Below, piece after piece: positions 59,650 through 64,000 of a stretch of DNA of 64,000 nt. The notes beneath the pieces are model-generated. The model did not search any database. It worked only from the letters and a program-made list of their open reading frames with translations, and was not told the DNA's origin. The DNA comes from Pelomonas saccharophila_A. Lineage in GTDB: Bacteria > Pseudomonadota > Gammaproteobacteria > Burkholderiales > Burkholderiaceae_C. Position numbers and translations under genes: made by a program. The DNA is taken from NCBI RefSeq assembly GCF_031458095.1, contig NZ_JAVDXU010000003.1:620001-684000 (forward strand), written 5' to 3'. Positions within the stretch are counted from its first letter, which is position 1; every line of letters starts with the position of its first letter.

Positions 59650-59780
59650 ACACAAGATTGTAGGCAGCGGACCATGAACAAGGGACGTGGGCGGTTCGTC
59701 TGTCAAATTTGTTGATAGAGAATCCCTGATCGTTTTCCAGACCCGGGCAAACCCGCGCCCGAGGACCACCGCACACCACG
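59650..59780. promoter_or_regulatory. Divergent promoter region between ubiJ and the exopolysaccharide genes
   Basis: An AT-rich 131-base spacer. For ubiJ, TACAAT on the minus strand (59662-59657) is a strong -10. For the transferase gene on the plus strand I find no paired -35/-10. The plus strand has GTCAAATTTGTTGATAGAGA (59701-59720), which is AT-rich with no clear inverted repeat. No sigma-54 (GG-N10-GC) site is evident. Confidence 0.4.
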
Positions 59781-61169
59781 ATGTTTGAGGACCGCAGCTA
59801 CAAAAGGACGTTCTACAGCGCACCCCAGTCGGTCGAATCGCTGATTGCCGCCTTTCTCGAACCCGGCCTCATCGTTCTGACCTTTCTTGTCGTGAACGGC
59901 CATTTCGACGAGCCGGTGCTGCGCCCGACCTTGACGCTGTGCCTGCTCGTCTTTGCCCTTACCTTCCCGGGCCGCAACCGCTTCGGCGACCACCCGGCGA
60001 GTGCCCTTGTGGACGTGCTGTCCTCGTGGTTGGTACTGCTGGGCATCCTGCTGCTGTGCGGCTATGCGACCAACAGCCTGCACTACTTCGAGAACGAAGT
60101 GCTGCTGTGGTGGGCCGTCATCACGCCCGTCGCCCAGATCGCTGCCATCGAGACCGGGCGGCGCATCCAGCAGTGGCGGGCGCGTGACCCGAGCGCGCGG
60201 CGCACGGCCGTCGTCGTCGGGGCAGGCCCGCTGGGCCACAAGGTGGCGCGCGCCCTGCGCGACTCCCAGGGCGTCATTTGCCTGGGCTATTTCGACGATC
60301 GCAGCCCGGAGCGCCTGCATCCCGAGGCCGGAGCATCCATGCTCGGCACGCTGGCCCAGCTCAGCGAATTCGTGCGCGACAAGGGTGTGCGCGAGGTCTA
60401 CATCACCCTGCCCCTGGGCTCGCAGCCGCGCATCGTCGAACTGCTGGAGCAGGTGCAGGGCACGACGGCCTCCCTCTTCTTCGTGCCCGACGTGTTCGGC
60501 ATCAGCATCATCCAGGGCCGGCTGCAGGACATCTCCGGTGTGCCGGTCGTCGGCATCTGCGAGACGCCTTTCACGGGCACCAACCAGCTCATCAAGCGGG
60601 TCAGCGACATCGTGCTGGCCTCGCTGATCCTGATCCTGATCTCGCCGCTGCTGCTGGTGGTTGCCATCGGCGTCAAACTCAGCTCACCCGGCCCCGTTAT
60701 CTTCCGGCAGCGCCGCAACGGCCTGGACGGCGAGGAAATCATCGTCTACAAGTTTCGCTCGATGCGCGCCCAGGACAACGGCAATGTCGTCAAGCAGGCC
60801 ACCAAGGACGACCCGCGCATCACCCGCTTCGGCGCCTTCATCCGCCGCACCTCGCTGGACGAACTGCCGCAATTCATCAACGTGCTGCAGGGCCGCATGA
60901 GTATCGTGGGCCCCCGCCCCCACGCGGTCGCCCACAACGAGGAATACCGCAAGCTCATCAAGGCCTATATGGTGCGCCACAAGGTCAAGCCCGGCATCAC
61001 CGGCTGGGCCCAGGTCAACGGCTTGCGTGGCGAGACCGACACCATCGACAAGATGGTGGCACGCGTCGAATACGATCTGGAATACCTGCGCAACTGGTCG
61101 CTGGCCCTCGATCTGCAGATCATCCTGCGGACGGTGAGGCTGGTGGTGTTTGATCGCCATGCCTACTAA
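59781..61169 (+). CDS. Exopolysaccharide initiating sugar-phosphate transferase (WcaJ/WbaP/EpsE type)
   Basis: A 462-residue membrane enzyme that should transfer a hexose phosphate, usually glucose or galactose, to undecaprenyl phosphate to start a repeat unit. Four to five N-terminal helices (residues about 20-130) and a CoA-binding-like domain (VVVGAGPLGHKVARAL) precede the C-terminal catalytic domain: a re-entrant helix (RVSDIVLASLILILISPLLL), YKFRSMRAQD, TRFGAFIRRTSLDELPQF, MSIVGPRPHA and PGITGWAQVNGLRGET. It is the first gene of an exopolysaccharide cluster and overlaps the next gene by 11 bases. Confidence 0.92.
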   Translation: MFEDRSYKRTFYSAPQSVESLIAAFLEPGLIVLTFLVVNGHFDEPVLRPTLTLCLLVFALTFPGRNRFGDHPASALVDVLSSWLVLLGILLLCGYATNSLHYFENEVLLWWAVITPVAQIAAIETGRRIQQWRARDPSARRTAVVVGAGPLGHKVARALRDSQGVICLGYFDDRSPERLHPEAGASMLGTLAQLSEFVRDKGVREVYITLPLGSQPRIVELLEQVQGTTASLFFVPDVFGISIIQGRLQDISGVPVVGICETPFTGTNQLIKRVSDIVLASLILILISPLLLVVAIGVKLSSPGPVIFRQRRNGLDGEEIIVYKFRSMRAQDNGNVVKQATKDDPRITRFGAFIRRTSLDELPQFINVLQGRMSIVGPRPHAVAHNEEYRKLIKAYMVRHKVKPGITGWAQVNGLRGETDTIDKMVARVEYDLEYLRNWSLALDLQIILRTVRLVVFDRHAY

Positions 61170-62406
61170 GCCTTCTCACCATTGCCGCTGGGCCGCGCTC
61201 GCGCCGCTGGCTGCCGCCCTCCTGGCGAATCAGGCCGCGCAAGCGCAGACGGATGACACCACGCCGTTTTATGTCGGTGGATCTCTGGGCTTGGCGCACG
61301 TCTCCAACGTCTACAGGGAGTCGACCGCCACCAACAACGACAGGGTCACCAGCGTCGGGCTGCTGGGTGGCATCGACAAGAAGCTGGGTCGGCAACACTT
61401 GACGCTGGACGGCTCGGTGCAGGACAACCGGTACTCGGAGAATCGCGATCTAAACAACCTGTCCTACACCCTGAAAGGTGCGGTCAACTGGCAAACAGTG
61501 GGCAATCTGTCGGGTGTGCTGAGTGCCAAGTCGGATCGATCCCTCGCCGACTTCAATATCGGCAACGGCGTTGACCCCATCCTCAAGAAGAACATCGAGC
61601 GTGAAGATGAATACCAGGCCCTGGTGCGCCTCGGCGTCGCCACGCGCTATACGCTCGAAGCGGGTTGGTCCCACCGACGGCGAGACTTCAGCGCCTCGGA
61701 ATACGACCGTTTCAACTTCCACCAGAACACCGGCTCCTTCGGCATCTACGCAACACCGGGCGCCAACGTCAGGCTGGGCCTGGCAGCAAGGCACACCAGG
61801 GGCCAAAACCCGCGCTATCCCGTCGGCTTTGCGCTGGACCCGGAGACCTTGCAGATCGTGGTCGTGTCGGCGCCCAACGACTACACCCGCAACGACCTCG
61901 ACTTCACGACGAAGTGGAGTACCGGCGGGCGCAGTACGCTGAACACGCGGATCAGTCGCAGCAAGACCCACAACAGTCTGGACACGCGGCTGCGGGATTT
62001 GAGCGGCACGACGGGCAGCCTCGGCTGGAATTGGCAGCCCACAGCCAAATTGCAGCTGAATCTGCAATACGCTCGCGATACCGGCCAGGAAAGCCTGGTT
62101 CAGGCCGCCGATCTGAACCGTGTCTACACCTCCCAGCAGCTGGGCGGCAGCTACGCCCTCACCAGCAAGCTCAGCTTGAGCGCCAAGGGCAGTCGCAATC
62201 GCAGCACCCGCACGAACTCGACAGGCGCTGCCGTCGTGGATGCGCTGGACGACTTCAAGACCTACAACCTTGGCGTGCGCTGGGCCTTCTCCCGCGGCAT
62301 CAGTCTCAGCTGTCAATACGACCACGCCGACCGTGACAACAGCGTGCCTCAGTACGTCTACAGCGCCAGCAGCTATGGCTGCACCGCACAAGCCATCCTC
62401 TACTGA
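61159..62406 (+). CDS. Exopolysaccharide-associated outer-membrane beta-barrel protein (EpsL-like)
   Basis: A 415-residue exported protein. A signal peptide (about residues 1-30, ending NQAAQA) is followed almost entirely by alternating hydrophobic strands with aromatic residues, ending SSYGCTAQAILY, the aromatic C-terminal strand expected of a beta-barrel. It matches the PEP-CTERM/exosortase-linked EpsL family of exopolysaccharide loci in Burkholderiales. It probably forms the export pore or a secretion-related barrel. I use the ATG rather than an upstream TTG. Its stop overlaps the galE start by one base (TGATG). Confidence 0.78.
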   Translation: MPTKPSHHCRWAALAPLAAALLANQAAQAQTDDTTPFYVGGSLGLAHVSNVYRESTATNNDRVTSVGLLGGIDKKLGRQHLTLDGSVQDNRYSENRDLNNLSYTLKGAVNWQTVGNLSGVLSAKSDRSLADFNIGNGVDPILKKNIEREDEYQALVRLGVATRYTLEAGWSHRRRDFSASEYDRFNFHQNTGSFGIYATPGANVRLGLAARHTRGQNPRYPVGFALDPETLQIVVVSAPNDYTRNDLDFTTKWSTGGRSTLNTRISRSKTHNSLDTRLRDLSGTTGSLGWNWQPTAKLQLNLQYARDTGQESLVQAADLNRVYTSQQLGGSYALTSKLSLSAKGSRNRSTRTNSTGAAVVDALDDFKTYNLGVRWAFSRGISLSCQYDHADRDNSVPQYVYSASSYGCTAQAILY

Positions 62407-63425
62407 TGACCACCGTTCTGCTCACCGGGGCCGCCGGCTATATCGCTTCGCACACCTGGCTGGCGCTGCAAAAGGCCGGCTACCGCGTCGTCGGCGTCGA
62501 CAACTTCGTCAACAGCTCACCCGTCGTGCTGGAGCGCCTGGCCGAACTGGCCAGCGCGCCCATCGAGTTCGAGCGTGCCGACGTCTGCGATGCGGCGGCC
62601 ATGGACGAGATCTTCGGCAGCTACCGGCCCGCCGCCGTCGTGCATTTCGCGGCCTACAAGGCTGTCGGCGAATCGGTCAGCCAGCCGCTGGCCTATTACC
62701 GCAACAACCTCGGCGGCCTCGTCAACACCTGCGAGGTCATGAGGCGCCACGGCTGCACGCGCATGGTGTTCAGCTCCAGTGCGACGGTTTACGGCGCACC
62801 CGAGAAGCTGCCGCTGCGCGAAGATGCGCCGACTTCGTCGACCAACCCCTATGGCGCCACCAAGCTGATGGGCGAGCAGATCCTGCGCGACCTCGGCGTG
62901 GCGGACCCGGGCTGGCAGACGGCCTGCCTGCGTTACTTCAACCCTGTCGGCGCCCATGAGAGTGGCCGTATCGGCGAAGACCCGCGTGGCACACCCAACA
63001 ACCTGATGCCCTATGTGGCCCAGGTCGCCGTCGGCCGGCGCGAGAAGCTGTCGGTCTTTGGCAACGACTACCCGACACCGGACGGCACGGGCGTGCGCGA
63101 CTACATCCACGTCACCGACTTGGCCCAGGGTCATGTCGCGGCGCTGCGCTGGCTGCTGGCCAACCCGGGTTCGCTGACCGTCAATCTGGGCACTGGACAG
63201 GGGTATAGCGTGCTGGATCTGGTGCGCGCCTACGAGGCCGCCAGTGGTCGCAAGGTGCCCTATGAAGTCGTGCCGCGCCGCCCAGGCGATATCGCGGCCT
63301 GCTGGGCCGACCCGAAACTGGCCCGTGAGTTGCTTAACTGGGAAGCCAAGCTCGACCTTGCCCGCATGTGCGAGGACAGCTGGCGCTGGCAACACGACAA
63401 TCCCCATGGATTCAAACCTGCCTGA
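62406..63425 (+). CDS. galE: UDP-glucose 4-epimerase
   Basis: Interconverts UDP-glucose and UDP-galactose, supplying sugar nucleotide for the polysaccharide. The 339 residues match GalE. The NAD loop is TGAAGYIASH, with Ala where most GalE proteins have the third Gly. The catalytic pair is in the SSSATVYG serine/threonine region and NPYGATKLMGE (Tyr-x-x-x-Lys). GEDPRGTPNNLMPYVAQVAV and GTGVRDYIHVTDLA are GalE-specific. It overlaps the preceding gene by one base, so it belongs to the exopolysaccharide operon. Confidence 0.93.
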   Translation: MTTVLLTGAAGYIASHTWLALQKAGYRVVGVDNFVNSSPVVLERLAELASAPIEFERADVCDAAAMDEIFGSYRPAAVVHFAAYKAVGESVSQPLAYYRNNLGGLVNTCEVMRRHGCTRMVFSSSATVYGAPEKLPLREDAPTSSTNPYGATKLMGEQILRDLGVADPGWQTACLRYFNPVGAHESGRIGEDPRGTPNNLMPYVAQVAVGRREKLSVFGNDYPTPDGTGVRDYIHVTDLAQGHVAALRWLLANPGSLTVNLGTGQGYSVLDLVRAYEAASGRKVPYEVVPRRPGDIAACWADPKLARELLNWEAKLDLARMCEDSWRWQHDNPHGFKPA

Positions 63426-63440
63426 CACGGGCGCAAAACA

Positions 63441-64000
63441 ATGATCCAGGTTCAACCCGTCATCATGGCCGGCGGCTCCGGCACCCGGCTGTGGCCGCTG
63501 TCGCGCAGCGGCTATCCCAAGCAGTTCCTCGTGCTGTCCGGCAATGAAAGCCTATTCCAGCTGGCTGCGCGCCGCCTCGCCGCGCTGGCCTCACCCGAGT
63601 TCGAGCTGGCCGGCCCCTGCATCGTCGGCAACGAGGAGCACCGTTTCCTGGTCCTGGACCAGTTGCGCGAAACCCGGCAGGAACCCAGCAGCGTGCTGCT
63701 GGAGCCCATGGGCCGCAACACGGCTCCGGCGCTGACGCTGGCCGCCCTGGCGGCACTCGAGGGCGGCAAGGACCCGGTGCTCGTCGTCACGCCGGCCGAC
63801 CAGACCGTCACCAACGCCGCCGCCTTCACGTCCGCGCTGCAGGATGCCGTGCGCATCGCCGCGGAAGGCGCCATCGCCATCCTCGGCATCACGCCGGACC
63901 GCCCCGAGACGGGCTATGGCTATATCCGCACCGCCGGCGACTCGGCCAGCCTGTCGGTGGCCCAGTTCGTCGAGAAGCCCAACCTCGAGACCGCCCAGCG
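63441..64000 (+). CDS. Mannose-1-phosphate guanylyltransferase, 5' part only
   Basis: The first 186 codons of a GDP-mannose pyrophosphorylase; the gene continues past the right edge. The nucleotidyltransferase signature is MAGGSGTRLWPLSRSGYPKQ at the N-terminus, followed by EPMGRNTAPALTLAALAAL and GITPDRPETGYGYI. Bifunctional type II enzymes (ManC/AlgA, about 470 residues) add an isomerase domain; the part seen cannot tell. GDP-mannose would feed a mannose- or fucose-containing exopolysaccharide. It starts 15 bases after galE. Confidence 0.92.
   Translation, partial: MIQVQPVIMAGGSGTRLWPLSRSGYPKQFLVLSGNESLFQLAARRLAALASPEFELAGPCIVGNEEHRFLVLDQLRETRQEPSSVLLEPMGRNTAPALTLAALAALEGGKDPVLVVTPADQTVTNAAAFTSALQDAVRIAAEGAIAILGITPDRPETGYGYIRTAGDSASLSVAQFVEKPNLETAQ

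Noticed and set aside
1..64000. tRNA, rRNA, prophage, insertion sequence or integron
   Set aside because: No cloverleaf-like sequence, no transposase or integrase translation and no attachment-site duplication could be seen in any gap.

Overview
The window is a GC-rich, densely packed stretch of bacterial chromosome, most like a Burkholderiales betaproteobacterium of the Roseateles/Mitsuaria/Pelomonas/Rubrivivax kind. That placement is an inference. It rests on two Bug-type solute receptors, an aspS-DUF502-fmdB cluster, a HutF/HutG-type histidine pathway, the NodT-MFP-RND arrangement and very high GC at third codon positions. I see no rRNA, tRNA, prophage, transposase, integron or CRISPR array. 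Genes sit tail to tail or overlap by 1-17 bases, and no gene-free stretch exceeds 250 bases.

Left region (1-16 kb): the 5' part of phosphoglucomutase and a TerB-like membrane protein with 43-residue C-terminal repeats are followed by a hexarate (galactarate/glucarate) catabolic locus. Galactarate dehydratase is divergent from a GntR/FadR-family regulator. Next come 5-dehydro-4-deoxyglucarate dehydratase, a Bug receptor, glucarate dehydratase, a second Bug receptor, 2-oxoglutarate semialdehyde dehydrogenase and a GudP-like MFS importer. Together they take galactarate and glucarate to 2-oxoglutarate. A family-10 pectate lyase converges on the importer with a 17-base overlap, which suggests pectin as the ultimate source. 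A lipoprotein metallophosphoesterase and a CtpA-type S41 protease with a clear terminator follow.

Middle region (16-38 kb): small regulator/target pairs (TetR with VOC/SnoaL genes, LysR with MFS, LysR with an NAD(P)-binding protein), then a one-strand run of moeB-like, LOG, arginase, metallophosphoesterase, amidohydrolase and a small membrane protein. DUF429 and a TPR-GGDEF diguanylate cyclase are divergent. Asparaginase is preceded by a candidate structured RNA. A CerR-type TetR regulator with a 20-base palindromic site precedes a complete tripartite RND efflux operon.

Right region (38-64 kb): a cupin protein and a chemoreceptor lead into a complete histidine-utilisation locus. hutC-hutD-hutI-hutG-hutF lie on the minus strand, hutU-hutH on the plus strand, and a HutC-like operator sits between the -35 and -10 of hutU. 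Then come an esterase, a ClsB/YbhP-like pair, a Nudix hydrolase, a CsgG-like lipoprotein, aspS with DUF502 and fmdB, a sodium:solute symporter and ubiB-ubiJ. The right edge opens an exopolysaccharide cluster: initiating sugar-phosphate transferase, EpsL-like outer-membrane protein, galE and a truncated mannose-1-phosphate guanylyltransferase.
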